64,000 nucleotides of DNA from Dactylorhiza incarnata (GCA_033032865.1 JAWHQI010000733.1:124001-188000); one strand, 5' to 3'; counted from the stretch's first letter, positions 33,436 to 45,212 are shown. Translations and numbers: made by a program. Notes: generated by a model not told the origin, from the letters alone.

Positions 33436-33772
33436 TGTCTTCTTTATTTCTTGCATTTTTGGATATTCAATGAAAAGCCCCATACTGACACTTCTCACTG
33501 TCTGGTGATTCTTTTTACTTTTTTATATATCTCCCTCACTGAACCGCGAAGACATCGCCAAGTTCTGATCGAACTCGCTCGGATTGAAGTCATTAGCGTA
33601 AAACCATGAAGATCATGTGTAGCGGGGAGTTTTCGCACACGTGTAGTGGTAGCTTGCCAATTCCCGTGCGGTGGTCTTCGGAACCTTGGATCCTGGCTGA
33701 TATCCGACACACCCCTGCATCAAGGGAGGTCTAGGTGAATGTTGGCTATATCATGCCCCGAGAGGGATATAG
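33436..33772 (+). other. Conserved non-coding block downstream of pol (element B)
   Basis: Matches the blocks at 8878-9220, 23239-23581 and 46969-47169. It holds the constant strings CATGTGTAGCGGGGAG and CCCCTGCATCAAGGGAGGTC and ends with GAGAGGGATATAG just before the hairpin array. Confidence 0.55.
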
Positions 33773-33949
33773 TTACAGCTTTGATGATCTTTCTGAGGTA
33801 AGCAATGTCGGTATTGTTGACCCAGAAATCGGCGATCCTACCCTGGGAGGCCTCTTTTGCTACATTTTTTGCAGATAATGCGCCCGGGAAGGATTAGACC
33901 TCACGCGAAGGCACTTTTTACACCCGAAGTGGTGAGAAGGGGCAGCCTC

Positions 33950-34635
33950 ATCCTTCAAACCGCCCAAGTGGGGCGGCCTCTCCATTCAAACCGCCCAAGT
34001 GGGGTGGCCTCTCCCTTCAAGTCGCCCAGGTGGGGCGGTCTCCTCCTTCAGTCCGCGCGGGTAGGCGGCCTCCTCCTTCAGTCCGCGCAGGTAGGCGACC
34101 TCCTCCTTCAGTCCGCGCGGGTAGGCGACCTCCTCCTTCAGTCCGCGCGGGTAGGCGGCCTCCTCCTTCAGTCCGCGCGGGTAGGCGACCTCCTCCTTCA
34201 GTCCGCGCGGGTAGGCGGCCTCCTCCATCAGTCCGCGCGGGTAGGCGGCCTCCTCCTTCAGTCCGCGCGGGTAGGCGGCCTCTTCCTTCAGTCCGCGCGG
34301 GTAGGGGGCCTCCTCCTTCAGTCCGCGCGGGTAGGCGGCCTCTTCCTTCAGTCCGCGCGGGTAGGCGTCCTCCTCCTTCAGTCCGCGCGGGTAGGCGGCC
34401 TCCTCCTTCAGTCCGCGCGGGTAGGCGGCCTCCTCCTTCAGTCCGCGCGGGTAGGCGGCCTCCTCCTTCAGTCCGCGCGGGTAGGCGGCCTCCTCCTTCA
34501 GTCCGCGCGGGTAGGCGGCATCCTCCTTCAGTCCGCGCGGGTAGGCGGCCTCTTCCTTCAGTCCGCGCGGGTAGGCGGCCTCCTCCTTCAGTCCGCGCGG
34601 GTAGGCGGACTCCTCCTTTAGTCCGCGCGGGTAGA
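33950..34635 (+). repeat. 30-bp tandem repeat array in solo LTR F
   Basis: About 22 copies of a 30-bp unit. The core of the unit is TCCGCGCGGGTAGGCGGC followed by a CTCC/TTCC-rich stretch. The first three copies are diverged (AACCGCCCAAGTGGGGCGG). Each later copy carries CCGCGCGG. The length is a multiple of three, so all frames look open on both strands; these are not genes. Confidence 0.9.
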
Positions 34636-34769
34636 ACTCCAGTCACCGGCTCACCGGAGGTGACGACATCGACCCAGAGCCTATAAATAGGACCCTCGAC
34701 CATGAACAGAGGACAGGAAGGTGGGGGGACAAAACCGGCGGCTAGAAACAGTCAACCCGCACCAAGTTG

Positions 34770-34975
34770 CGACCTGTCCAGGCGACCTGTCCGGGCGACC
34801 TGTCCGGGCGACCAGTCCGGGCGACCAGTCCGGGCGACCAGTGCGGGCGACCTGTCCGGGCGACCTGTCCGGGCGACCTGTCCGGGCGACCAGTCCGGGC
34901 GACCAGTTCGGGCGACCTATCCGGGCGACCTGTCCGGGCGACTTGTCCGGGCGACCAGTTCGGGCGACCTCGGCG
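34770..34975 (+). repeat. 13-bp tandem repeat array in solo LTR F
   Basis: About 15 copies of GACCTGTCCGGGC or GACCAGTCCGGGC lie just downstream of the TATA box, so they would fall in the transcript leader. The period of 13 with few substitutions keeps several frames open by chance. Confidence 0.88.
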
Positions 34976-35700
34976 AACAGGCCGAGCGACCTCTGCGACC
35001 AGGCCGAGCGACCTCGGCAAACAGCCCGCACGGCTTACTCTTTTCTTACCCGCAACTCTCTTGTACTCATTCTATTTCCATGTACTAAACACCATGAGCT
35101 GTAATACAGATTATTAAATAAAGGGAAAGTCCGTCGCAGGAGTGGCATTTGCCGCGGCGGGCGAAGTCTGGCCTCGCCGCAAGCTAGCGGCCCTCTCTTA
35201 TCCTCCCCTCTTCACTCGCGACTCAAGTAACCAGCTACTCGCCGCCTCCTTTTCTCCCTATTTCCTCGAGTAGATCGTGGAGGTGCCATTTTGGATTCAA
35301 CAGGTATAGCTTTCGCGGCATAACCACACCCGCCCAACTGATCATCTTAGTATGTGACCATCGAATACTCCTAGGTACTCTCAAGCAATGTCTAAGTGGG
35401 ACCCACAACTGGGTTGATCTCTCTGAGGAAAGCAATGTCGGTATAGCCCCCGCGGCATAACCACACCTGCCCAATTGATCAACTCGGCTTGTAACCCTAG
35501 GCAAGAGAGCAGTTGAGTCGCTTACAGCCCTCATGACCACTTGAGGAAAGCAATGGTCGCCGCCTAGGCCCACCTGCCCACTTGGTCATCTGGGTCTGTA
35601 CTTACCTTTTTTCATTATTTCTACAACTCTTATGACCACCTAAGGAAAGCAATGGTTGCCGTCCAGGCCCACCTGCCCACTTGGTCATCTGAGTCTGTAG

Positions 35701-36743
35701 CTACTTTTTACAGCATTACAGGAAGCTATCTCATCTCGTATGGTCCTTCTGGACCATTTGAGGAGAAAACAGGATTTCTACAGGCATACCGCAGACCGGG
35801 CGGTTTGTTTTTTAAACCTTGCGGTTTGAAATGAGCAGGTACAATAGTTATCGGGTTGTCTGGTTGTGAAACTGATCGGTTTTAATAAGCAGGATATCAT
35901 AAAATGCCACAAGGCAGGTATCAGGGGATCAAGCATAACAATGACCGGTCGGTCCCATCATTCGATTTGTAGATCTATCATCCTTGTGTGTATTAATTCG
36001 ACCCGTTCGGTTAATTATGGGCTCTTCACAGTTAAGCAGTTATGGTTCTTGTGGAATGGAGATCATTACGGATATCAAGCCACTAACCGCCCGGAGTATA
36101 TATAGACCGCGCGGGTTTATCAGCTAATGTTACATAAATCCGTTCGGGCTTGTTCAGAAGACAGATCTCCAGAAATCTGAGTTATATAAATCGTTCGGAT
36201 TAAATACCAACCGCGCGACCTATTGATTGTTTTCTTTTGACGACATTCTCTATCTTATAAAGCGATTATGAAAAGCCAGGTAATAATCGGGCGACTTGGC
36301 TATGATCGGTTTTCTAGTTATTACGAGGCATTCATAATAAGATGAGGCAGGGCTTGAATTTCTATCCGCTCAAATATATATTTAAACCGCGTCAACTACG
36401 CATCAAAATATCAAAATTGATACTTTTTCGGGAGATATCAAATTCGCTTAATCCGGATCGAAGAAACGAGCCTGGCGAACAGGTTTTCAAATGTTCAAGT
36501 GGCTGCTTAACTGGAATTCTATGAAGTTCAACGCTCTGACCGACCGGGTTACTATTAAACCGCACGACCTTGTTAAAAGAAAGAAGACCGCAACAAACGC
36601 ATGTAAGTCGCAGAAAATGAACAATTAGACAGGTAAAAACTTTCCATTTCATCATCAAAATGTCTTTACATTGTTTTGTGACCGGCCAGCTAATAAAACC
36701 AAGCCGTCGGCTATGCAAAATAAGAACAAAATAGCAATTACAG
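35701..36743. other. Non-coding spacer of element B, rich in palindromes
   Basis: Lies between the hairpin array and the 3' end of aORF2. Palindromes include AGACCGGGCGGTTT near 35793 and AGACCGCGCGGGTTT near 36105. No coding sequence was recognised. Confidence 0.6.
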
Positions 36744-38578
36744 CTACTCGTTCGGTTTGAGGTTTTTGGCCGCAGGAGAACTTGAACCTTCACTGCCATC
36801 TATGTCTACATCTGGCGAGTATCCTTTGCTGGGAGATGAAGAACCTGAGAAACTGCTACCCGAGCTACTTGAGCTACCCAAGCCGCCCGACTTGCGGGAC
36901 TTAGACCGCCCGGTTTCGTCAGAATCGCTGGACCTTGCATCTGAGCCATCTTCTTCTTCTTCGGCAACCGCTGCGGGTTCTTTATGACCTCTTCGTCATC
37001 ACTCTCTTCCTCTGAACTACTGGACTCGGCTATGTCCTTCCCTTTGGCTCGGCGGGTTACTTCGTCTAATTTGTCCTTCAGGCCAGGATAAAGGTCCGAA
37101 AAGGTGGTGTCTTCAAAGCCCTCAGCCAGGCCGTCCCGACCTCTCAAGCGATCTAGGGCACCGTCAATCCCTTTGGCAACATGAGGGAAGACCTCATCCT
37201 GGAAGTCCGGGTTGTCCATATCGTATTTATGCTATGAAAAGAAATAAGAGTCAGATCGCTCGTCCTGAAAATGATAAGCCCGAAATATTCGTCAAACGAC
37301 TTATTGCTATGATCTCTTTCAATCTGGCGATTTCGTCAGCCTGGTCGGCGGACTTCTTCTCCAAGTAAGTGTGGGCTGAGACTAGCTGCTTATATGAGAG
37401 CGCTATGAAGTGGTTAGCCGCAAAGCCCCATGCACCGGCCTGTGCGGCTACTCGGGAGAGCTCTTCTTCAGGAATCTTCTTCAGCCTCTTCAAAGTTTTC
37501 CGACCATACATAGCAGCTCCAGCGGCTAGTGCATGTCGGCTAATATTGTCGCTCCCCCAGAATGGGAGAGCGGTAGATACTTGCACACACTCTCCATCCT
37601 TGTGCCAAAGGATTGTCGGCTTGCCCCGCAGGTCGCGCGGATTGCTACAAGAGCGAAGGAGCTCGAACTCGCCTGAGGAGGTCGGGCCTTCCTCATCAGA
37701 TGACTGTGGGTCGCTCTTCCTCTGTCGCTTCTCCCTTTGGGTTAGAACCGGGTCGGCCGGACAGACCGGTTTATTCAGAGGAACGACGGTGGATGCTGCA
37801 AAAACTGAAAACTTAGAAAAATAGTCCGCACGATCATAGAGTAATGAGTTGAGAAAAGCTTACTATCCTCAGGGCGGACGTCTGCCAGCTCCGCGAACAA
37901 CAGGATGTAGTAATTCACGTTAAGCCGCTCATTCTCAAGAGATTCAAAGATCTCTTTCTCGGCCTCTCCAAGCTTGACCGATTGAAAATCCGCCGCACTC
38001 CTCGTCTGCGTGTTGACTTGCAATAACCCAAGGGGGCCTTCGAACATTATGTATCGTTCAGACCAACTCACCACCTTGTTCGCGAGATTGACGACTTTCA
38101 TCCCCCGGCATCCGAAATAAATTTGACCTCTGAAAATGGAAGTTCCGGCGTCCGGAATAGACCGCACAGAGAAGAATTTTCGGAACAGGGAAATTGAAAA
38201 CTTGACTTGTTCTGACCGCAGATACGAGATAAAACTATAGATAGAAGCAATGGAATTCGGCGGGAGTTGTCCGGGCACAACCCCATAGTGATCAAAAATA
38301 GTAATGACCTCGAGTGGCGGGGGGAATCTGAAGTCGTATTTGAAGTGGTCAATGGGGACGACAATCTTTGTGGAAGACGAGGAGTTAATCCGCTCATCGC
38401 GTGATGGAAGACGGGCGGTTAGATTACTTCCAACCATATACTCCTTGATAAAGTCGTCCAACTCGCCTTGAGTTAAACGACATTCTTTATGATCGGCTGA
38501 CCGGAAAGCAGAGGCCGCATCAGTTCGGACCGCATGGATCTTCTCAGACCGCTTCGACTTGCTCTTAGCTCGCGCCAT
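36744..38578 (-). pseudogene. aORF2 of element B: Transposase_28 family protein, antisense, 3 exons, one frameshift
   Basis: Starts MARAKSKSKRSEK at 38578. Exon 1 is 38578-37864 (715 bp, the same length as in D), intron 37863-37796 (68 bp, GTAAGC...TTGCAG). Exon 2 is 37795-37305 and the second intron is 37304-37232. Its donor reads ATAAGT, the same G-to-A change as in A at a non-identical sequence. Exon 3 begins at 37231. The family motifs are FRFPPPLE, IFDHYGVVPGQLPPNS, FISYLRSEQV, STALPFW and a coiled coil; the tail is Ser/acid-rich and ends LKPNE. A 1-bp shift near 36990 breaks the tail. Basic residues at the N-terminus suggest DNA binding or nuclear import; this is inference. Confidence 0.83.
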
Positions 38579-39095
38579 TTCAAAAACGTGAATGAGTCTC
38601 CGTAATGGTTACTACTTATAGAGCCAGCGATATGCAAATAGTAAAATTATGGGGCGGATATAGAATCAAACCGTCCGGTGATATCGCAACACTAGCTCAA
38701 GTAATGCAGATAGCAAGAATTTACAATGGTTTGCACATAGACAAGTCAGACCGCAACCACATACTTTGTAACCGCTCGGTCTGGACCTTGTATATTAAAT
38801 AAATTTAATGGAAAAGCTGCAAGTAAGAAGAGTAAGCCGATCGGACAGCAGTCCGCAATCATCATGTTAGTAAAGTTCAACAAAAATCTCAAGCACTTAG
38901 CGCAGGTCGCGCGACCTGCATAACAATTCGGATTATGAAGGCAAATGCCTAGATTACTTAAACACAAATCGCACGGATTATATACACATCAGAAAGTATT
39001 AAAGGAAGATATTGTCCAACAGACCCAATCATCAGATCGTCTCGAAAAGCAAACGAAAAAATATTACAAATATTGTTATCAAAGTTAAAAGCCGT
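38579..39095 (-). promoter_or_regulatory. Spacer between aORF1 and aORF2 of element B with aORF2 promoter
   Basis: CTATAAGTAGT on the minus strand (38612-38622) lies 43 bp upstream of the aORF2 ATG. A perfect 18-bp palindrome GCAGGTCGCGCGACCTGC lies at 38902-38919, and AACCGCTCGGTCT near 38770. No coding sequence was seen. Confidence 0.6.
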
Positions 39096-39837
39096 TCACG
39101 GCTGATGATGCTCCGGAGAGGGATCTTCGCGATGAAGACGAGTGACCTGGTCCCCGGTTTGAATAAGAAGACTATATATCTGGCTTGAATGATAATGAAG
39201 ATGATTGAGTGTGCTATGAAGTCGCGCGGCATCCCGTTCTACCCGTACAGCAGGAACCGTACGAGCAGAAGGAGCCCCGACGGACTCATTAGTAGCAGGA
39301 TTGGCCTCCCTGACTGGCGGGGGATTTGAGCTCGCCCCAACAGCCGGGCGGTTCGATATCCTCATCCTTTCATCATTAACAGGACGTCGGCTTCCGCCGA
39401 CTCCCTGGTCAAGCGAAGATAATTCTCTTGGTAATATTTGCAGTCTTCCTCAAACATCGAGGCCTTTTTCTTTTCCCTATCTAGCTGCGCGGTTATGGAG
39501 GCGAGTTGCTCTGTTAGCATCTTTTCCTTATCAATTTGCGCCTTCTTATCGATTTCAAGCTGAGTCGCCAGCTCCTTCTCCCTCTCCGACCGTGCTTTCT
39601 TCTCGGCCTCAAGTGCGGCCCGCGCGGCCTCCAGCTGAGCCCCAAGCGCCTGTTGTTCCTCTTCCCGCTCCTTCTCGACCTCCAGAGCAACCCGGGCGGC
39701 TTCTTCTCGGCCTTCAATCTCCCTTACCTTCACCTCCAAGCCTCTTAGAAGGTGTTGAAAGTTGGCAAGCTCCTCATGCCCAGAATTTGAGCTCTGTGCG
39801 AGGCTTGGCGCCTCAGACAGTGGCGGAAGGCTAGATA
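39096..39837 (-). pseudogene. aORF1 of element B, exon 2 after element D (coiled coil)
   Basis: The sequence runs from LSLPPL-type text at the D insertion to the stop at 39096. It is a long coiled coil (ARVALEVEKEREEEQQ, EAEKKARSEREKELATQLE). It then has a frameshift near 39362 and the conserved end ARLHSTLNHLHYHSSQIY and DQVTRLHRED. Element D splits this exon from its first 41 bases at 49097-49137. Counterpart of 4440-5158 in element A. Confidence 0.82.
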
Positions 39838-40670
39838 TGTTCGATTCAAAAGTGCGCCCCCGAAAGAAATCAAGGGTTGCGGATTATCGGTTACTATTTG
39901 GTTAGAGAATTCAAACCGCTAGCAGCGGTCGAGGTCAGATTTCGCCCGTCGCGGCAAATGCCACTCCTGCGACAGGCTTTCCTTTGATTGAAAAGTAGCG
40001 GTTACAAGTGCAGGAAAGTAGAAGCCGGCCGGTCAAATAGTTCGCAAGACGGGAAACTCGAGACCGCAGCTCAGACAAGCGAGCTCTTGGATTCGAGTGT
40101 GCGTGTCTTGTGAACAGTGCCGCCCCCTATTTATAGGCTTGGGGGCCTGCCCGAATGGGCAGGGATATAATTACCACCTGCCCGGGTACAGGAGAAACGG
40201 GCAGGCGGTGACGGGATGCACAAAGAAGAAAAAGAAAGAAGCCGTGCGGCTTGGCGGCTTGCTCTTCCGACCCGTCTGACCTGAGGCTGAAGATACCGGG
40301 ACCAAGTCAATGATGCAGACCGAGCGGCCTTTGGCTTGAGACCGTGGTCTGCCTTCTGGACATGGCTTGGCTGATCTTCACGAGGCAACCTGGATAGTCT
40401 CTGATCTGAAACCGCGGCTTGTTCTCCGGGCTTGAACCTTGAGTTTCTATGGCACAACCCGCGCGGTCTCCTACGTGAGACCGCTGATAGCCTTTTTGCC
40501 CTGGCCCTTGACAATCTTTACCCTTGGGGGCGGTCCGAAAATGACGTCAGACCACCTGGCCTGGCTTACCTTGAACTGAGAGCCACTGATCCTAAAAACT
40601 AGCGGCCTGACCCAGCAGTTCGCCCGGTCCAAGAATGGTCCAACCCGAGAAGCGGTTTTCCGGGTAAACA
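39838..40670 (-). repeat. 3' LTR of element D
   Basis: TGTTCGATTC...GGGTAAACA, 833 bp. TATA signal CTATTTATAG lies near 40128. The purine tract follows at 40671-40684. Confidence 0.93.
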
Positions 40671-40755
40671 TAATCCCCGCATATTTTCAAATCTCAAGAG
40701 AATTTCAAAAATATTAGCTTTAACCGGGAGACCGCATCCGACTTGTCCTGAATTC

Positions 40756-40764
40756 TATAAAAGA
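40756..40764 (+). promoter_or_regulatory. TATA box of aORF1 (element D)
   Basis: TATAAAAGA lies 103 bp upstream of the ATG at 40859. The surrounding sequence differs from A and C, but box and spacing are kept. Confidence 0.65.
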
Positions 40765-40858
40765 GCCAGAGAGTTCATTCTGCAGAGTTTTTTCTGAAAT
40801 CACGGGATATTACTCGCCAGTTGCGGTTAGAATTTTTAAGACCCGCAATTCTTCAATA

Positions 40859-43000
40859 ATGGACTTCCTAGACACCGTGTTAGACAGCGTGGATCCCGCC
40901 GGAGATCAAAAGAAGGTAGAAGGTAAAAGGCGCGAATCGACGGAGAAGTCGAAAAGGGAGAAGGAAAAGCAGGACCGGAAGGACCAGAAAAAGAGAAAGC
41001 GGGCTGAGAAGGCCGCGGCGGATAATCCCAAGTCCGTCGTGGACTCAACAACCCTCAAGACTCCCGCGGAGCCCGCAACGGACAGTTCGGGGCCTTCCCC
41101 CGGCCACTCGCTGATTCCTCCCAGAGATCTTGGCCAACAGGTCGCTAGCCCGCTGAACAAAGAGGAGGCCGCCCCTCCTGGAAAAGTTGACCCCGGTAGC
41201 CCTTCGAAGAAGGTCGGCGAGACCGACTCGTTTGGAATGGAAATCACCCCATCCGGGAAACCTCACCTGCTAGTCAGAGATTTGGAGGAGGAGGCGGTTA
41301 ACTCTCCAAGGACGGGCGAACTGAGTACCCCTTTATCCGTGGACGACTACCCCAGTCCCCCCAAAGAAGTTAGCCCGGCTCCGGGTAAGAAAGAGAAGAA
41401 AAGGAAGAAGACCGGGTCAGTGACCGAGCGAATAACCAAGAAGGTTAAGAGACTACCCTCCAAGGAAAGGGCGGCTTTTAAGAAACCAGCCGAGTCCCTC
41501 CTCCAGACCAATCCGTGACTAAAAGAGGAGCTTGGCCTAGCGACTCCTCCATCCACTAAGGTAAATGACTCGCCGGCTACCCCTGATGCGAAACCGGGCG
41601 ACCTGCCTCCGGACTCGGCGAGTAGTTTATCATTTAATGGGATCTTTCAGGATATGGATGAGCTGGTGAGGCGAGACAAGCTACTTGACAGCCCGATGGC
41701 TTCAGAGCGAACTGCCCCTCCTGCAGATAACACAGCCCGGCCTGAGGAGACCGCCCAGACGGAGATCAAAAAGCGAGAAGCTGCTGCCCGGACTGCCTTG
41801 GAGGTCGAAGAGAAAGCGAGGGAACTCAGAGAAGTGCTGAAAGCGCGGGAGGAAGTTCCCCCAGCGATGACCGGGGAGGAAATAATTATGGTGAAGAAGG
41901 AGGGGGCGGTGCGGGCTTTAAACAAGCAGCTGCGGCCCGATCCTTTTGCGCCAGGTAAGCGTCCCACGGATTATAAAGCTGTCCGCTTCTTCATTCCGCG
42001 ATCTCGTCGCAATAAATTAGTGAACCCGCCGCCGAGCTTCTTTTCCTTAGCGGCCTGGTCCCCTTCCGCTAGGCAGAGTACGGAGAGACTCTGGCGTGAG
42101 CAACGTCGGAGGATGGACCCGGAACAGTCTAAGCGGCCTGTGCGCCCAGGCATTGCTCTTATATTTATATCCATTTTTGTATATATATGGCGTTGCATGC
42201 TCTTGCTTTTCATAACCGAGCGGCTTCTTTCAGATAGCGAGGATCAGATTGTGAAGCCGGGCGACCTCGAGGCCATCCTGCCTCCATCAGTTCCCCTGAT
42301 ATCAACCTGTGTAACGACCTCGCAAGAAGGGCCACAACTGTTCGGGCATCTAGAGGAAGATCTAGCGAACCTGAGGGCCCGTTTGAAGGAGGTGGAAGAC
42401 CGGGAGGCCGCCACTCGAACTGCTCTGGAGGCCGAACTTATGGCGAGGAAGAAGGCTGAAGAGGCGCAGGTAGTGATTGACAGGAAGTCCAGCACAGAAA
42501 GGGAGAATGGCCTGGAGATTCAGCTTGAGGCCGCGCGAGCTGCGGTGGAGGCCACGCGAGCTGCAGTAGAGGCCGAGAAGAGGGCCAAGGTGGCGCAAGT
42601 CGCTACCCTGACCGCCCAGCTCGAGAAGGAGAAGAGGGCATCCGCTAAGTTCGAGGATGACTCGAGATATTACAAAGATAAATTCCTGCGGTTAACCAGG
42701 GATGTCGCTGCGGGCCGGCGAAGTACGAATGATGGAATGCAGGTTGTTAGCCGCCCGACTGTTGGGGCGGGCTCAAATCCTCCCCCGGTTCGGGCGGCTG
42801 ATCCAATGATTGATGAGGCCACCGCAACCCCCCGCATGATTGCCGCTACGCGGGTCGAAAGGGATGCTGGGCGGCTTCATAGCACAATCAACCACCTCCA
42901 TTATCACACCAGCCAGATTTACTCTCTTCTGAACACTACCAGTGACCAGGTCGCGCGACTTCACAGAGAGGATGTCTCCCCAGAACACCGTCAGCCGTGA
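40859..43000 (+). pseudogene. aORF1 of element D: Lys-rich coiled-coil protein, antisense, one internal stop
   Basis: Starts MDFLDTVLDSVD at 40859; B begins MNFLDSLQ, so this N-terminus is conserved. A Lys/Arg/Glu-rich segment, a GMEITPSGKPHL block (GVFHL in A) and a KKEKKRKKTGS basic stretch follow. A TGA at 41516-41518 interrupts, and the same frame resumes. An SP(S/P)FF block (NPPPSFFSLAAWSPSARQ...RLWREQRRRMDPEQS) is shared with A and B. The intron acceptor is TTCTTTCAG ending at 42233; the donor is uncertain. Exon 2 is a long Glu/Ala coiled coil ending ARLHREDVSPEHRQP at 43000. Confidence 0.8.
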
Positions 43001-43365
43001 CCGGCTTTTGAGAACAATTTGTATTATGAATGCGGCTTATTGATTCGGCCTTTGTTGGACAATGTTCCTTTTTATCTTATGTCTTTTATTTGAATAACTC
43101 GTGCGGTTTCTTGTTTAACCGCTATATTTTGTGTTCTGTTTAGATCTTGTGTTTTATCCGAACTGATTTCAGGTCGCACGATCTGTGATGTATGCTTGCT
43201 CCTGTTTTCCTGAATGCCTTTGCTTCTTTTATTTTTCTGGTGAATCTAACCATGCAGGATATTGACCGCGCGGTTAGAATGTATAGCCGCGACATAGCTT
43301 TACTATTTTCAGATCGTAAAAATCTATAAGTAGGGACTCTTCGAAGTCATTTTTACGATTCCCAG
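43001..43365 (+). promoter_or_regulatory. Spacer and aORF2 promoter, element D
   Basis: Non-coding DNA with AGGTCGCACGATCT, GACCGCGCGGTTAG and a TATA box CTATAAGTAG from 43324, about 41 bp before the ATG at 43366. Confidence 0.6.
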
Positions 43366-45212
43366 ATGGCGCGATCTAAGAACAAGTCGCAGCGGCCTGT
43401 TAAGGTTAAAGCCATCCGAGCGGATGCGGCCTTGGCTTTTCATTCAGCGGACCACCCAGAGTGCTGACTCACCCAGAGCGAATTGGATGAATTTATTGCA
43501 AAACACATGGCAGGGAGTAATCTGCTCGCGCGGCTTCCTTTGCGCGACGAGCGGATTAACTCTTCCAATCCGCACCAAATAGCCGTCCCGGTCGACCACT
43601 TTGAATATGGCTTCAAATTTCCGCTGCCACTTGAAGTCATAGCCATTTTTGACCATTACGGGGTTGCAACCGGCCAGCTTCCACCGAACTCCATCGCCTC
43701 CATTTATAGTTGCATTTCCTACCTGCGGTTCGAGCGAACCAGTTTTTCCCTTAACCTATTCAGGAAGTTCTTCTCGGTGCAGGCTGTCTTCGACTCGGGG
43801 ACCTCAACCTTCAGGGGGCACCTCTACTTTCGCTGCCACGGATTGAAGATCGTCAACTTGGCGAACAAGGTCTCGGACTAGTTGGAGCGGTTTGTAATGC
43901 TCGAAGGCAACTTCGGACTGTTGCAAACCAACCCGCAAGTTCGGGGGGAAGAGGTTTTCCAAATCCCTCGGGTTGGAAAGATCGAGATGGACACCTTCAT
44001 GTTCCTTGAGAACGAGCGGTTGGACATCAATCACTACATCCCGCTGTTCTCAGAATTGGAGGACATCCTCCTCGAGCATAGTAAGTTCCTTTTGACCGCT
44101 TGTATATGACCGCGCGGACTTCTTCATTTACACTTTTGATTTTACCTTGCAGCTACCCACATTGTTCCTGCGAACAAGCCGGTCACGCCGGCCGGCCCGG
44201 TTTTGACTCAGAGGGAAAAGAGGCAGCGGCGAAACAGGTCGCTATCGTCAGAGGAAGAGGACCCGGCTTCTCCTGATGACTACGAACTTCTTCGTTCCTA
44301 TGGAAACCCGCCCGACCTGCAGGGCAACCCGACTGTCCTCTGGCATAGGGATGGAAGCCACATCCGGGTATCCACTGCACTTCCTTCATGGGGGAGTGAA
44401 AAGATTAACCGCCATGCCCTAGCCGTCGGGGCCGCTTTGTATGGTCGAAAGACCTTAAAGAAGCTGAGGAGAACTCCTGAAGAAGAGCTTCCCCGGCTAG
44501 CGGCACAAGCCGGTGCCTGGGGCTTCACGGCCAATCACTTCAGGCGGCTGGTTTCTGTTCAGAAGCACCTGGAAAAGAAGTACGAGGAGCAGGTCGCGGA
44601 GATTGCGCGGCTTCGAGAGGAGAATGCGCAGCTTCAAGGAGTCGTGGCGGTGAGTTTCTCAAATTACGCGGTTTCTTTTATTCAGTCCGAGCGACCTAAT
44701 TTATTTTTCCTTTTTTGCAGAAACAATATGAGATGACCAACCCGGCCTTTCAAGATGAGGTGTTGCCTCATGTGGCCCAAGGGATCAACAAAGCTTTGGG
44801 TCTTATGGAAGACCGGGGCGGTCTGTGCGAAGGATTCGAGGGCACCACTTTCTCCGACCTCTTCCCTGCCTTGAAGGTCCAACTTGATGAAATCAGTCGA
44901 AGGCAGAAAGGAAAAACCAAGGTTTGCGAGGAGGCTGAAGCCGATGCGGGCAGGGAGATTGTTCTCCATCAAGGGAGCGATGCAAGTGGTGAAGCCGCTG
45001 AAGAGGACGACGCGGATGATGATGCCGGTGACGACGATGAGGATGATTTGTCCTCGGGAACAACCGGCTCCGCTAGTAAGACCGGGCGGTCTAGTGATAG
45101 CGATTCATCGGATTCTTCCTCGTCAAGTGAAGGCTATTCGTCGGACGTTGACATCGATTGTGCGGAATCGAGTTCCCCTGTCAAGAAGAAGAAGAAGAAG
45201 TCGGCAGACTAG
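43366..45212 (+). pseudogene. aORF2 of element D: Transposase_28 family protein, antisense, 3 exons, two stops
   Basis: Starts MARSKNKSQRP. Exons are 43366-44080, 44153-44649 and 44721-45212; introns are 72 bp (GTAAGT...TTGCAG) and 71 bp (GTGAGT...TTGCAG). Both donors are intact, and splicing keeps frame (phase 1 then 0), giving 567 codons apart from stops. A TGA at 43465-43467 and a Trp-to-TAG at 43879-43881 interrupt. The domain shows FKFPLPLE, IFDHYGVATGQLPPNS and CISYLRFERT; then STALPSW, a coiled coil (HLEKKYEEQVAEIARLREEN), and an Asp/Ser-rich acidic tail ending in Lys. It is the best template for the gene model. Confidence 0.87.

Larger units (their letters stand above)
33815..35302 (+). 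mobile_element. Solo LTR F (1488 bp) with two tandem arrays
   Basis: It starts TGTTGACCC, ends GGATTCAACA, and is flanked by GGTAT at 33810-33814 and 35303-35307. No internal coding region is present, so it is a solo LTR left by LTR-LTR recombination. A TATA box (CTATAAATAG, 34680-34689) and the U5 hairpin sequence (GTCCGTCGC...GCGGCGGGC from 35129) give plus orientation and relate it to the Tat LTRs, but it is a different family, shared with E. It contains the 30-bp and 13-bp arrays listed separately. Confidence 0.93.
33773..35700 (+). repeat. Array of four hairpin units in element B, split by solo LTR F
   Basis: Unit 1 has stem GATGATC (33783-33789) and GATCATC (35340-35346), and F is inserted in its loop. 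Unit 2 is GTTGATC (35413-35419) with GATCAAC (35477-35483). Unit 3 is ATGACCA (35533-35539) with TGGTCAT (35583-35589); unit 4 repeats type 3 near 35630-35697. The loops keep GAGGAAAGCAATG and CACCTGCCCA. Confidence 0.7.

Noticed and set aside
33950..34640. Regular repeats resembling a CRISPR array
   Set aside because: There are no unique spacers, units are head to tail, and this is plant nuclear DNA.
33857..34703. Long open frames (over 200 codons) on both strands with 10-aa repeats
   Set aside because: They follow from a 30-bp tandem repeat, a multiple of three, so every frame stays open; no start context, no family, and it sits inside a solo LTR.
34681..35117. Several overlapping frames with RPVRATCPGD-like repeats
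   Set aside because: Product of the 13-bp array (39 bp equals 13 codons); not conserved outside the array.
35413..35483. Hammerhead ribozyme in the hairpin units
   Set aside because: CTGAGGAAAG lacks the CUGAUGA and GAAA core in the right order and no cleavage triplet is positioned correctly.
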